In this document: positions 1 to 8,716 of the stretch, one piece after another
Position numbering within the stretch: the first letter of the stretch is position 1
Layout: each line of letters opens with the position of its first letter
From: CALBTQ01 sp036725605
Lineage (GTDB): Bacteria; Lernaellota; Lernaellaia; Lernaellales; Lernaellaceae
Reading direction: 5' to 3'
Assembly (NCBI GenBank): GCA_036725605.1
Contig: DAIMDW010000041.1
Span: forward strand, 1 to 36,886
Length of the DNA stretch: 36,886 bases
Made by a program: the position numbers and the translations under genes
Notes under the pieces: model-generated
The model's input: only the letters and a program-made list of their open reading frames with translations
Told to the model about the DNA's origin: nothing
Databases searched by the model: none

Positions 1-157
1 CCTGCGCCCTACGGGCTTGAAGATCCGGCGCGGAAATCCATTTCAACGTTGTTCGACTTCCCCCGGTTTTCTTCTCGGGACGCCCTTAATCGAAATCGCC
101 CTCCGTAATTTTAAGCTTTTGCATTATGTGAAAAAGGACGGTGTTGAAGTCGGGAAC
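1..157. other. Non-coding stretch, nothing recognised
   Basis: No open frame here has a ribosome-binding site or recognisable protein similarity; the frames that cross it run into the repeat array and the assembly gap. It leads directly into the first repeat unit at 158. I see no terminator or RNA gene. Confidence 0.4.
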
Positions 158-730
158 GGAGACGAAAACCGCGCTTTTCGTCGACCGTCAGCAAATCAAG
201 TCAGGGACGACTTGATTTGTTACCGAGGACAAGCAGTCAGCACCATGCCAATGAGGGTGTGCACGCCGCGCCCCATGGATGGGGCGGCATTTTCGTCGTC
301 AATCCACGACGGCGAAAATGAAGGGAGACGAAAACCGCGCTTTTTGTCGACCGTTGGCAAACCAAGTCAGAGACGACTTGATTTGCTACCGAGTGACGTG
401 GTCCACGCCGCGCCCCANNNNNNNNNNNNNNNNNNNNNNNNNNNNNNNNNNNNNNNNNNNNNNNNNNNNNNNNNNNNNNNNNNNNNNNNNNNNNNNNNNN
501 NNNNNNNNNNNNNNNNNAAATGAAGGGAGACGAAAACCGCGCTTTTCGTCGACCGTCAGCAAATCAAGTCAGAGACGACTTGATTTGCTACCGAGTGACG
601 TGGTCCACGCCGCGCCCCATGGATGGGGCGCCATTTTCGACGTCGATCCGCGACGGCGAAAATGAAGGGAGACGAAAACCGCGCTTTTCGTCGACCGTCA
701 GCAAATCAAGTCAGGGATGACTTGATTTGC
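158..730. repeat. Tandem array of hairpin-rich repeat units
   Basis: Four units start at 158, 324, 526 and 668, each opening with GGAGACGAAAACCGCGC. The complete third unit is 142 bp; the first is 166 bp because of about 24 extra bases near 225-258; the second is interrupted by the N gap; the fourth stops after its second hairpin at 730. Each full unit holds four inverted repeats in a row: GACGAAAA/TTTTCGTC (529-550), a 12-bp stem GCAAATCAAGTC/GACTTGATTTGC with 6-base loop (559-588), CGCCCCA/TGGGGCG (613-630), and CATTTTCG/CGAAAATG with an inner CGTCG/CGACG (632-664). Base changes in unit 2 partly keep pairing (G-U). The array ends two bases from the stop codon of the minus-strand gene at 733. 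There are no unique spacers, so it is not a CRISPR. Function unknown. Confidence 0.85.
418..517. other. Assembly gap (100 N)
   Basis: Exactly 100 N, the conventional placeholder for a gap of unknown length. It lies inside the second repeat unit, which suggests the assembler broke on the repeat and that the true copy number may be larger. Confidence 0.95.
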
Positions 731-732
731 AA

Positions 733-1560
733 TCACTTAATAGGAAAGTCCCATTCGCGGAAGGTGGCCATCCAGAACTTCAGGCCGGTGAAGTGCTCGT
801 TTTGCAGGTGGTAACCGTTTTGGAACAACAACGACATTCCGTACGGAAGTTCGTTGGTGATCAGCAGACCACAGGAGAGCAACTGGAATTGCTTGTCGGT
901 GGTGAAGTAGTGCATCCATTCCCAATTGGTGAACATGCGCCAGTTTTTGTCGAATTCCCACAGCAGAAACAACTTGTGGCGCATCAGATAGCCGGTTTTG
1001 AAAATACAGCCGTTTTCCCAGTTGAAGTAATACTCTTCGGAAGTGAAGTACTCGTAGTCGCTGAAATGCAGCACCGCGATCGGCCCCACGCCCGCCTTGA
1101 GCGTCATGTTCGCGCTGTATTGATGGAAGAAGCCGACGTAATCCTCCATCTCGCCCAGCACCACCGGGTCCATGTGGTCGTTGTAGGAATCATAGGCGTA
1201 GTGCATGAAATTGATGCCCGGACCGTAGGTCAGATCGAGGTCCATGATCAACAACGGCGACACGCCGATCATCACGCCCGGCCGGATATACGAAGGACTG
1301 AAGATGCTGTTGGTGCCGATGCGCCAGTGGGAATCGGCGGTGAGCAATGATTTGCCTTCGCCCCAGGGCATTTTGTAAAAGGCTTTCACCTGATCGCCGA
1401 ACACGACCGGATTGAGACCCAGTGCAAAGCCGTTGAAGAAATGCCAGCTATTGGGACGCTTGCCGGTCGGCAATTGGGACACGTCGGGAATTGATTGCGC
1501 CGCCGCCAGGCTTGGCAACAACAAGAGCAGGAGCAGGAAAACCGAACGAAACAGCCGCAA
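733..1560 (-). CDS. Predicted exported outer-membrane beta-barrel-like protein
   Basis: About 275 residues from the TTG at 1560. The N-terminus is a clean signal peptide: Arg-rich start, a run of about eight hydrophobic residues, then PSLAAAQ as a likely cleavage site. The mature part alternates polar and aromatic/hydrophobic residues (many W, Y, F and G) and ends in a strand-like segment, which suggests an outer-membrane barrel; no named family is recognised. Start is uncertain: an upstream in-frame TTG at 1614 gives 293 residues, and the AAAGGAGG at 1580-1587 lies 19 bases from 1560, too far to be decisive. The gene diverges from the BON protein at 1677 and its stop abuts the hairpin array. 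Confidence 0.7.
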   Translation of the reverse strand: MRLFRSVFLLLLLLLPSLAAAQSIPDVSQLPTGKRPNSWHFFNGFALGLNPVVFGDQVKAFYKMPWGEGKSLLTADSHWRIGTNSIFSPSYIRPGVMIGVSPLLIMDLDLTYGPGINFMHYAYDSYNDHMDPVVLGEMEDYVGFFHQYSANMTLKAGVGPIAVLHFSDYEYFTSEEYYFNWENGCIFKTGYLMRHKLFLLWEFDKNWRMFTNWEWMHYFTTDKQFQLLSCGLLITNELPYGMSLLFQNGYHLQNEHFTGLKFWMATFREWDFPIK

Positions 1561-1676
1561 GCGTGATCCCCGTGAAAGTCCTCCTTTGTTAACAGAAAGC
1601 CGTTCGACCGGCAAGGCCCAAAACGCTGTGATGTAAGCGGCTTGTCCACGCTTGCGGATCGTGGCAGCTTACCTGT

Positions 1677-2327
1677 ATGAAAAAGGGCTGGCTGATTGCG
1701 TTTGTCGGTTTGACGTTGCTGGTTTGCCTGTGGGCGACCGTCGACGCGCAGGAGGACGAATCCACGCCCGCGCCCGACGAGCAAACGCCGGTCGGCGAAG
1801 CGACGCCGGTTCCCGTCCCCTCGGCCATCAAAAAAGAAATCGTCGTGCCCGATCCGGAATTGCGGCGGCAGATCCACGCCGGGTTGATCCAGACCAAACG
1901 CCCCCAGTTGCGCGCGATGAAAATTCAGGTGAGCGACGGCACGGTGCGCATTTCCGGTATTGCCCGTACGCTGCAGGAGCGCCATTTGGCCGAGGCGGTC
2001 GTGCGGACGCTGCCGGGCGTGCGCAAGGTGGAAAGTAAAATCGAACTGGCGCCCGGTTACAAACGGCAGGTCGACATGGGCGACAAACGCTCACTGGGGC
2101 AGATCGCTGTCGACACCAAAATCCGTCAGCAGTTGATCAGGCGTTTGGCGAAAGTGGCCGGCGTGCGGCTGAGTCAATTGCAGGTGGAAGTCTATTGTCA
2201 GGTGGCCGTGATCGGTGGGGTGGTCGCCACGCGCGCCGTCGCCGATCGCGTGTATCAGACGGCGCAGTTCTGTCCCGACGTCTCCAGCGTTGTGCTGCAT
2301 GTGCTGGTCGAGGAAGAGGATCGCTGA
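1677..2327 (+). CDS. Exported protein with two BON-type domains
   Basis: 216 residues. Residues 1-24 form a signal peptide (MKKGW, hydrophobic core, ATVDAQ). A Pro/Thr/Glu-rich linker follows to about residue 50. Residues about 55-120 match the BON pattern (strand VSDGTVRISG, helix, LPGVRKVESKIEL), and about 128-213 form a second similar unit (VEVYCQVAVIGGV, a helix, then SSVVLHVLV). BON domains are known in periplasmic or outer-membrane-associated proteins such as OsmY and bind membranes or ligands; the partner here is unknown. The stop TGA lies directly against the stop of the convergent CHASE2 gene, the two forming the palindrome TGATCA with no spacer. Confidence 0.75.
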   Translation: MKKGWLIAFVGLTLLVCLWATVDAQEDESTPAPDEQTPVGEATPVPVPSAIKKEIVVPDPELRRQIHAGLIQTKRPQLRAMKIQVSDGTVRISGIARTLQERHLAEAVVRTLPGVRKVESKIELAPGYKRQVDMGDKRSLGQIAVDTKIRQQLIRRLAKVAGVRLSQLQVEVYCQVAVIGGVVATRAVADRVYQTAQFCPDVSSVVLHVLVEEEDR

Positions 2328-3626
2328 TCACTGCTCCAGATCGTTCAGATAAGCCTGGTGCTCGGCCGCCTGCACGCGGAAACTGAAAATCACCAGATGC
2401 AACACCAGAATCAGCGAGGTCGGCAGGAGCAGGTGAATCCATATTGCATCGTTTTTCAGCAGGTATTGCGAAACGTACAGCAATATCGCGATCAACACCG
2501 GGCCGATGAATAGCGCCAGGATCGGCGTGATGCGCGGCAACAGCAGGCCCATGAGCAGGGCGAACAATACCATCATCACGATTTCGACGGCGCGCACCGT
2601 GTTGTCGCGCCACAGGAAGCCGTTGGAGAGTGCGTTGGCCACGGCGGTCGCATGCAAGACGACGCCGGGCAGCGCCGTGTCGAAGCTGGTGGCGAACAGG
2701 TCGCCCGAATCGTCGCCGCTTACGCCGATCAGCACGATCGAACCGTTGGCGAAGCCGGGCGGCACGCCGTTTTTCACCACGTCGTCGAAGCGCAACGTTT
2801 CGAAAGCGTCGGTGCTGCCGTAGAAGTTAAACCAAAGATAACCAAGATGGTCGGGGTGCAGTTGAATCTCGCCGAATTGCGGGCCGATCAGTTTGTTTTT
2901 TTCGTTGTTCGGCCGCACGCCGTATCCTTCCTGATTCAAATAGGTGCGCACGATGGCCAGACTGAACGGGTAGTACAGATTGTTCTTGTACGACAGGGCC
3001 GCGGGCAGTTTGCGCGCGTAAAAATTCGGATCGACGATGACCGTGAAAAATCCGACCGCGGCGGTGTGTTGGGTGATGGTCTGGCTGGCGATGCGCGCTT
3101 CCTGGGGTACGCGTTCGGGCGTAAAGCCCGGTTCGTCGACGTTGCGTGTGGCCATCAGCAATTGCCGGCGGCCGATCGCCTCGGCGGTGGCCAGGCGATT
3201 GTCGGGCAGCGCAAAATCCCAGTTGTAACCGATCACCAGGTTGCCCGCGTTTCTGACCGCCTCGGCCAGTTTTTCATCCGCTTGAGAACCAATGCCGTTG
3301 CCGGTTTCGGCTAAAAAGTACAGATCCAGGCCGATAACCCGGGCTCCGTCCGCCTTGAGATTGTTGATGACGTTCGCCAATTCCAAACGGAATTCGCCGC
3401 GCATGCCGAATTGCTTACGGCTGGAGGTGTCCACCAGAATAAGCTTGACCAGGTTGCCGGGGTCGGCCGGTCCGCGCAGGCGTACCCGCCAATCCAGAAG
3501 CTGCATCTCGAACATTTCGAGAATATCGGGCGTGGCGAAATAGAGAATCAGCATGAAAAAAAGGATGGTCAGCGACAGCGCCAACCCCCGGCGGGTGGTC
3601 ATGCAACGTTTGCAGCGTTTTGCCAT
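2328..3626 (-). CDS. CHASE2-domain membrane protein without output domain
   Basis: 432 residues. One N-terminal TM helix (about 13-31) is followed by an extracytoplasmic CHASE2-like domain of about 280 residues (LLDWRVRLRG, VKLILVDTSSRKQFG, ADGARVIGLDLYF, IVLIGVSGDDSGDLFAT, LPGVVLHATAVANAL). Then come three closely spaced C-terminal TM helices (about 345-415) and a short tail ending NDLEQ. CHASE2 normally senses signals for a fused kinase, cyclase or diguanylate cyclase; here the protein stops just after the last TM. Neither neighbour supplies an obvious output module. An ATG at 3602 (residue 9) is an alternative start. The gene diverges from the HEAT/cyclophilin gene. Confidence 0.8.
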   Translation of the reverse strand: MAKRCKRCMTTRRGLALSLTILFFMLILYFATPDILEMFEMQLLDWRVRLRGPADPGNLVKLILVDTSSRKQFGMRGEFRLELANVINNLKADGARVIGLDLYFLAETGNGIGSQADEKLAEAVRNAGNLVIGYNWDFALPDNRLATAEAIGRRQLLMATRNVDEPGFTPERVPQEARIASQTITQHTAAVGFFTVIVDPNFYARKLPAALSYKNNLYYPFSLAIVRTYLNQEGYGVRPNNEKNKLIGPQFGEIQLHPDHLGYLWFNFYGSTDAFETLRFDDVVKNGVPPGFANGSIVLIGVSGDDSGDLFATSFDTALPGVVLHATAVANALSNGFLWRDNTVRAVEIVMMVLFALLMGLLLPRITPILALFIGPVLIAILLYVSQYLLKNDAIWIHLLLPTSLILVLHLVIFSFRVQAAEHQAYLNDLEQ

Positions 3627-3655
3627 ACGCGAAGCCTACCATAAAGTCTCGGAAC

Positions 3656-3684
3656 TTGACCGTAAAAAGATTCGGACCCACAAT
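3656..3684 (+). promoter_or_regulatory. Sigma-70-type promoter for the HEAT/cyclophilin gene
   Basis: TTGACC at 3656-3661, a 17-base spacer and CACAAT at 3679-3684. Transcription would begin near 3691, followed by AAGGAGG at 3704-3710 and the TTG start at 3717. Confidence 0.5.
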
Positions 3685-3716
3685 GAATTATCTCATTCCG
3701 GCCAAGGAGGTTCGTT

Positions 3717-5876
3717 TTGCGGCGTTTTCCGATGATGTTCTGCGTATTGTCCCTGGTGCTTTTGCTGACGGTAATGGCGATGGCGAAGACCGATGCGAAA
3801 AGCGAAACCATCGCAAAAATTCTCGCCGCCGAAGACAACGCGACCTACCAGGCGGAACTGGAAACATGGTTGCTCGACGACAATCTGCCGGTCGAGGCGC
3901 GCCATCTCGCGGCCAAGGCCATCGGGCACATCGGCGATCCGACCGGTTCGCCGGCGCTGGTGCGCGCGTTGAAGAATGACAAGCTCGACCGAGCCGTGGT
4001 GTGTGCCGCGCTCGGTTGGTTGTGGGCCAATACGCCGGCCAAGGCGTATCGCATCGAAACCCCGCCGGAAGTGCTCAACGCTTTGTTGGCGGTGGGCAAA
4101 AGCGATCCGTCGCTGAAGGCCCGGGCGGCGGCCTTTACCGCCATCGCCCTTGGGGCGCCCCAGCAAGGTCAGAAGGAAGCGGGCGAGGCGGCCGTCGCGT
4201 TGAACAAGTCGGATGATCCCGATGCCGCCGAATTGTTGATCGCCCTGGTGCGCGTCGCCGCGCAGGAACGACCGAAAAAACTGCCCATCGAGGAGCACAT
4301 CGACAAACGAATCGAACAGACGATGAACATCAAGGATCCGCGCGAGGTGATCTTCGAAGCGGCGTTTGCTTCGTCCGACGCCCGGGTCGTTTATCACGCC
4401 GCCTATTTCGCCGGCCGCAAGCAGACGTTCGACCTGCCGCTGGAAGACGAACTGACCGCCGCCTTTGCGCACGCCGATCCGATGGTGCGCGTCCAGGCGC
4501 TGCAGGCGTTGCGCCGGCGCGACAAGATCGACGATGCGGTCAAAGGGAAAATGGTTCCGCTGCTGGCCAAGGGAACGATGGCCGAGAAGATCGCCGCCGT
4601 GCAGGTCGTCGCCGAAAAATTTCCGCCGGAAAAGGCGCTCGACCTGTTGAAGCGAACGTTGGGTCATGCCGGCGCCGGTCAGTCGACCAGCCTGCATCAG
4701 GCGATCTTCGAAAGCCTCGCGACGATCCAGGATCCGGCGGTGGTCGCGTTCCTGCTTGACGTCAGCCAACAAAAGGTGCCTTACGCCCGGATGGCCCGGT
4801 TGGCCGCCGCGCGGGCCGGCGCGAAAGAACAGTTGTTGGCGCTGTCGCCGGAACGCTTCTCTTATACCGATGCCGATGCACTGCATTACGTCGACGTGCT
4901 GGCGACGCTGGAGGCCTTTGACCGTTTGGAATGGCTGCTCAAGGGGGACGGCGTGCCCGAGCGCTTCGTGCGTTCGTTGCCGGTGCGTCAGAGCATCGTG
5001 ATGGCCCTGGCGTACGATCGTAATTACGAAGCGCGCGCCGAAATGGCCACCAAGCATCCGGAGTGGCGCAACGAGGCGGATCCGATCGTTCGTTCCATTG
5101 CCGCCGAAACCCTCGGCGCGACCAAGACCGCCGAAGCCGTGGAACCGTTGCTGAAACTCTGGGAACGCGCCACAGAAGATCGCGGCCCCGATGCGGCTCT
5201 GGCGGTGGTGACGGCGATGGAGACGATCGTCAACGCCAAGAACAGCCCGGCTCGCACCCACGGGGTGCTCGGTGAAATCGCCCGGCAGGGCATCGACGAT
5301 CGACGGTTGGCCGTGCGTCGCAAAGCGGTGCAGGTGCTCTACGATCTGACGCGCGAAATTCATAAGAAGCCGTTGTACGGCGCGTGCCCCGGCCGCTCGG
5401 CAAAGGATTATCGCCTGCTGGCGGAGCGTCTGGCCAACGGTCAACGCGAAAAGAAACTGCTGCTGCAAACCGACAAAGGCGACATCACGCTGGTCGCGCG
5501 TTACGATCTGGCCCCGCTGACGGCGGAAAATTTCGTGCGTCTGGCCTCGACCGGCTTTTACGACAATCTCGTTTTTCATCGCGTCGTGCCGCTGTTTGTG
5601 GCCCAGGGCGGCGATCCGGCCGGTTTGGGGTGGGGCGGTCCGGGCTACGCCATCCGCGATGAGGAAGGCGTCATGCCCTTCGACGCCGGCGCCCTGGGAA
5701 TGGCCTCGGCGGGACACGACACGGCGGGCAGCCAATTTTTCATTACCGCGGTAACCACGCCGCACCTGGATGGGCTCTACACCGCCTTCGGACACGTGGA
5801 GGGCGACGAGGCGCTGACGCTTGTGCGGAAACTAACGGTCGGTGACCGGATTCTGGCGATAAAAACGAATTGGTAG
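3717..5876 (+). CDS. Exported HEAT-repeat protein with C-terminal cyclophilin domain
   Basis: 719 residues from a TTG start, chosen because AAGGAGG (3704-3710) sits six bases upstream; an ATG at 3732 is weaker. Residues 1-23 are a signal peptide. Residues about 30-560 are repeated two-helix units of HEAT type (for example RHLAAKAIGHIGDP and MVRVQALQALRRR). From about 580 there is a cyclophilin-type peptidyl-prolyl isomerase domain: GDITLVARYDLAPLTAENFV, FHRVVP, FVAQGGDP, GSQFFI and HLDGLYTAFG. The catalytic Arg and the Phe and Gln of the active site are present; positions matching human cyclophilin A W121 and H126 are H and Y. A periplasmic folding factor with a helical docking scaffold is inferred. 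The second helical-repeat gene at 6026 is in the same direction. Confidence 0.85.
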   Translation: MRRFPMMFCVLSLVLLLTVMAMAKTDAKSETIAKILAAEDNATYQAELETWLLDDNLPVEARHLAAKAIGHIGDPTGSPALVRALKNDKLDRAVVCAALGWLWANTPAKAYRIETPPEVLNALLAVGKSDPSLKARAAAFTAIALGAPQQGQKEAGEAAVALNKSDDPDAAELLIALVRVAAQERPKKLPIEEHIDKRIEQTMNIKDPREVIFEAAFASSDARVVYHAAYFAGRKQTFDLPLEDELTAAFAHADPMVRVQALQALRRRDKIDDAVKGKMVPLLAKGTMAEKIAAVQVVAEKFPPEKALDLLKRTLGHAGAGQSTSLHQAIFESLATIQDPAVVAFLLDVSQQKVPYARMARLAAARAGAKEQLLALSPERFSYTDADALHYVDVLATLEAFDRLEWLLKGDGVPERFVRSLPVRQSIVMALAYDRNYEARAEMATKHPEWRNEADPIVRSIAAETLGATKTAEAVEPLLKLWERATEDRGPDAALAVVTAMETIVNAKNSPARTHGVLGEIARQGIDDRRLAVRRKAVQVLYDLTREIHKKPLYGACPGRSAKDYRLLAERLANGQREKKLLLQTDKGDITLVARYDLAPLTAENFVRLASTGFYDNLVFHRVVPLFVAQGGDPAGLGWGGPGYAIRDEEGVMPFDAGALGMASAGHDTAGSQFFITAVTTPHLDGLYTAFGHVEGDEALTLVRKLTVGDRILAIKTNW

Positions 5877-6025
5877 GCCCACCGATTTCATTTTGAAAAT
5901 AAATGATTACATCATAGGTAGTTGTGGACGCACACAATGGGATATTCGTATTTTTATCCTATTGGAGTTCCAAGACCCTGACGATGGCATTATTTAGAAA
6001 ACAAGGGACGGAAGGGAGGTCGGCA

Positions 6026-6997
6026 ATGGCTCTTTTTGTCGCCCATAAATTGAAAAAGCTGGAGCGGGACCGACAACTTGACGCGATAATCCCCTTGATG
6101 CACGACGATTCCGAATCCACCCGGCAAAAGGCCAGCGACACTTTTTTGCGCACGGCCATGACGGTGAGAACCTTCACCGAGCAGGTCAGCAAGGAGTTGC
6201 TGCGCCTAACCAAAACCGCGGACAAGCAGCAACAATTCCAGGCCTGGAAAGCGCTGTTGAAGACGGGGGACCCGGCTTTCCTCGAAGACGTGGTGCAATA
6301 CCTCGAAAAAACCGACAGCGATCCGCTCGCGCATCTTGCGCTCAATTATTTTGATACCGTCCGCGAGAAAGACCCCGACAAAATGCGCAATTGTCTGGTG
6401 GCGCCGCCGGCAATTCGCGACGCGATTTATGAGGATCTGCAGGGGCAGATCAACCTGAAGGAACCCAAGGTCCAGCGCGCTTATCGTTTCATCGAGTTGT
6501 TCGGTCTGTGGGACGACCAGGATATCGCACGCAAAACGATGTCGGTTTTTCAGACCGATCTCAGCGACGAGGATCCGCACCTGGTCGATATGCTCATCGA
6601 CGCCATGGTGCGCATCTACCCGGAGCACATGACCAATTACCTTATGCGAAACTGGGAAGAGCATTACCAGCGTAAGGAAATTGCCGAGCAGATGATCGAA
6701 CGTCTCAAGGGCGTCGGCAAACCGGCGATTCCCAAGTTGATCAAATACGTGTCCGATTTCCGCATGGGCATCGAACGTGGTGGAGCCTCGGCGCGCAAGC
6801 CGCAATACGAAGTAAGCCGTTGGGCGATCTGGTTGATCGGCGAGTTGTCGCTGATCGACGATCCGGTCGTCATGGACTTTCTGACCGAAATCGCGGTGGA
6901 CACCAAGTTGTCGACCACCGGGCCGCATCGGCAGAACGCTCGCGAGGCGTTGGAAAAAATTCGACGACGGGTAGGGAAAGAGGATACGCCCGTGTAG
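6026..6997 (+). CDS. Helical-repeat (HEAT-like) cytoplasmic protein
   Basis: About 323 residues from the ATG at 6026, preferred because GGGAGG (6014-6019) lies six bases upstream; ATG 5984 and GTG 5924 are in-frame alternatives. There is no signal peptide or TM. The protein is mostly amphipathic helices in pairs (LDAIIPLMHDDSESTRQKAS, AFLEDVVQYLEK, PHLVDMLIDAMVRIYPEH, KPAIPKLIKYVSD, WAIWLIGELSLIDDPVVMDF), resembling HEAT or ARM repeats. No catalytic motif is seen and no specific family is recognised. It follows the HEAT/cyclophilin gene after an AT-rich gap of about 150 bases that could hold its promoter. It ends one base before the convergent MaoC-like gene. Confidence 0.7.
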   Translation: MALFVAHKLKKLERDRQLDAIIPLMHDDSESTRQKASDTFLRTAMTVRTFTEQVSKELLRLTKTADKQQQFQAWKALLKTGDPAFLEDVVQYLEKTDSDPLAHLALNYFDTVREKDPDKMRNCLVAPPAIRDAIYEDLQGQINLKEPKVQRAYRFIELFGLWDDQDIARKTMSVFQTDLSDEDPHLVDMLIDAMVRIYPEHMTNYLMRNWEEHYQRKEIAEQMIERLKGVGKPAIPKLIKYVSDFRMGIERGGASARKPQYEVSRWAIWLIGELSLIDDPVVMDFLTEIAVDTKLSTTGPHRQNAREALEKIRRRVGKEDTPV

Positions 6998-6998
6998 C

Positions 6999-7448
6999 TT
7001 ATTGCGGCGCGCGGCGTTTCATCAGCATCTTACGCGTTCCCTGCTGCACGATTTCACCATGTTGGTTGATCAGATCGCAGGCGAAAACGACGATGCCGCG
7101 ATCGGGTTTTTTCGATTCGCGCGCGGTAATCACTTCCAATTCCAGATGAACCGTATCCCCGATAAACAACGGCCGCAGGAAATCCCACTCCAGCCCTAAA
7201 AACGCGTGCATCGTGCCTTCGGTGATGCCCAACGATTGATTCAGGCCGGTCATCAACGCGACGCCCAACACGCCGTGGCAAATGCGGCGACCGAAGATGG
7301 TCGTCTTGGCGTATTGTTCGTCCATGTGCAGCGGGTTGAAGTCTCCGGAAATGCCGGCGAAGTTGACCAGGTCCGCTTCGGTGATCGTGCGACCTTTGCT
7401 GATGTAGCGCGTACCGAGTTCGAAGTCCTCAAAATACAGGCCTTGCAT
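6999..7448 (-). CDS. MaoC-like (hot-dog fold) dehydratase/hydratase
   Basis: About 149 residues from the ATG at 7448, which has GGGAG seven bases upstream; ATG 7463 would add five residues. The sequence shows the MaoC/R-hydratase pattern: FEDFELGTRY, TITEADLVNFAGISGDFNPLH with the catalytic Asp and His, then FGRRICHGVLGVALMTGL. The family hydrates enoyl-CoA or acts in related acyl-CoA chemistry. The gene lies 53 bases after the GlcF-like gene on the same strand, so it may be the last gene of that operon. The substrate cannot be told from sequence. Confidence 0.85.
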   Translation of the reverse strand: MQGLYFEDFELGTRYISKGRTITEADLVNFAGISGDFNPLHMDEQYAKTTIFGRRICHGVLGVALMTGLNQSLGITEGTMHAFLGLEWDFLRPLFIGDTVHLELEVITARESKKPDRGIVVFACDLINQHGEIVQQGTRKMLMKRRAPQ

Positions 7449-7501
7449 TTGCCGCTCCCGCATAATTGAAAATTCAGTATGCGTTCGACGGATGCGTCAT
7501 G

Positions 7502-8716
7502 TCAACCGGACAGCAATTCCAGTCCGTGGCGGACCGGAACCGTCGCGCCGAAATGATCGGCTAGATCGCGTAGTTGCACGAGGCAGCCGGTGCAGGACGT
7601 GACGATCACATCGGGGCGGGCGGCGAGCATCGCGGCCATTTTCTTGCGGCCGATCTCCCGCGCCTCCTGCGGATGGAACACCCCGAATGATCCGCCCATT
7701 CCACAGCAATCGGCCGCTGTTTCCGCCGGCAGTTCGACGATCCGCGCCCCCGTTGCACGAAGTAACGGCGTCAGCGCGTCGCCCCCGCGTACGCCCCGGC
7801 GGGTGTGGCAGGGTACGTGCACGGCCACGCGTAGCGACAAGCGCGGCGGATGAAAATCGTTTTCCCGCAGCCAGACGAACACGTCGCTCACCTTGGCGGC
7901 GACGATCCGCGCGGCATCGGCCAGGGGCGTGTCGCTGAGCGCTTCGGTCATTTCCTGTTGCAGCATGGCGGTGCAACTGGCGCACGGGCTGAGGATCGTT
8001 TCGATCGACTCGCCGCCGAAGGCGGTCAGGAAATTGGCCAACGCTTCGCGGGCGGCGTCGTCCGCGCCCATGCCCCAGGCGGGCAGGCCGCAGCAGGCTT
8101 GCTCGGGCACGGCCGCGGTGAGGTTCATCGTCGCCAGAATCGTATCCAGCGCTTCGCCGACGCCGGTGAAAATTCGCCCGGCGCCGCAACCGAGAAACAA
8201 AGCCAGGCGACGTTCGCCCTGCGCCGTGCGGCCGGTCGTGCGCGACAAATACGATTGCTTCGGCAGCTTCGGCAGATAGCGCCCGGCCTCCAGGTAGGGC
8301 AACGCGAAGCGCAGCCGCATGCCGCTGCCGTCGGTGGTGGCGCGCCCCAAGGCGACGGCGAATTGCCGCGCGCGGTCGGTCAGCTTGCGCAGACGCTCCG
8401 GATCGGCCAGCAGATAGGTGATCGACTGTTGCGCCGCGCCCATCCCCGCGCCGCCGCGGTATTTGGCGTCGCGCACGATTTGCGGCACGCGCACGTCGGC
8501 CTTGCACACCTCGCGGCAACGCCCGCACTGCAGGCAGCGCGTCAGCGCCCGGCGGTCGGCGTGGGTGAGACGTCCGCTGGCGTCGGCCGCCTCGATGCGC
8601 GCCAGGCGTCCGCGCGCCACGTCCGGCTCGCGTAGGGTCAGGGCGAAAACCGGGCACACCTCGCGGCAGGCGCCGCAACGGGTGCATCGCGCCAGTTCGG
8701 CCACCCAGTCGGTCAT
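7502..8716 (-). CDS. glcF: Glycolate-oxidase-type iron-sulfur subunit (GlcF-like)
   Basis: 404 residues. Two 4Fe-4S motifs: C11-x2-C14-x2-C17-x3-C21-P and C61-x2-C64-x2-C67-x3-C71 (followed by Lys, not Pro). Two cysteine-rich CCG domains follow, with LFLGCGAG...ACCGLP...CASC and VPCHTRRG...DCCGMGGSFG...CTGC. This is the architecture of GlcF and related subunits that pass electrons from a FAD-linked 2-hydroxyacid dehydrogenase to the quinone pool at the membrane. The start ATG overlaps the stop of the GlcD-like gene by four bases (ATGA), showing translational coupling. No GlcE-like subunit is seen, so a two-subunit D-2-hydroxyacid (glycolate or D-lactate) dehydrogenase is inferred. Confidence 0.9.
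   Translation of the reverse strand: MTDWVAELARCTRCGACREVCPVFALTLREPDVARGRLARIEAADASGRLTHADRRALTRCLQCGRCREVCKADVRVPQIVRDAKYRGGAGMGAAQQSITYLLADPERLRKLTDRARQFAVALGRATTDGSGMRLRFALPYLEAGRYLPKLPKQSYLSRTTGRTAQGERRLALFLGCGAGRIFTGVGEALDTILATMNLTAAVPEQACCGLPAWGMGADDAAREALANFLTAFGGESIETILSPCASCTAMLQQEMTEALSDTPLADAARIVAAKVSDVFVWLRENDFHPPRLSLRVAVHVPCHTRRGVRGGDALTPLLRATGARIVELPAETAADCCGMGGSFGVFHPQEAREIGRKKMAAMLAARPDVIVTSCTGCLVQLRDLADHFGATVPVRHGLELLSG

Noticed and set aside
158..730. CRISPR array
   Set aside because: Units are 142-166 bp with no short repeat/unique spacer alternation and there are no cas genes.
17..814. Short frames across the hairpin array
   Set aside because: They translate the repeat itself and the N gap; periodic shared peptide pieces reflect the DNA repeat, not a protein family.
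3693..5795. 700-codon open frame on the minus strand
   Set aside because: It lies antisense to the HEAT/cyclophilin gene, has Arg/His/Gln-rich composition with no domain, and no ribosome-binding site; long antisense frames are expected in GC-rich genes.
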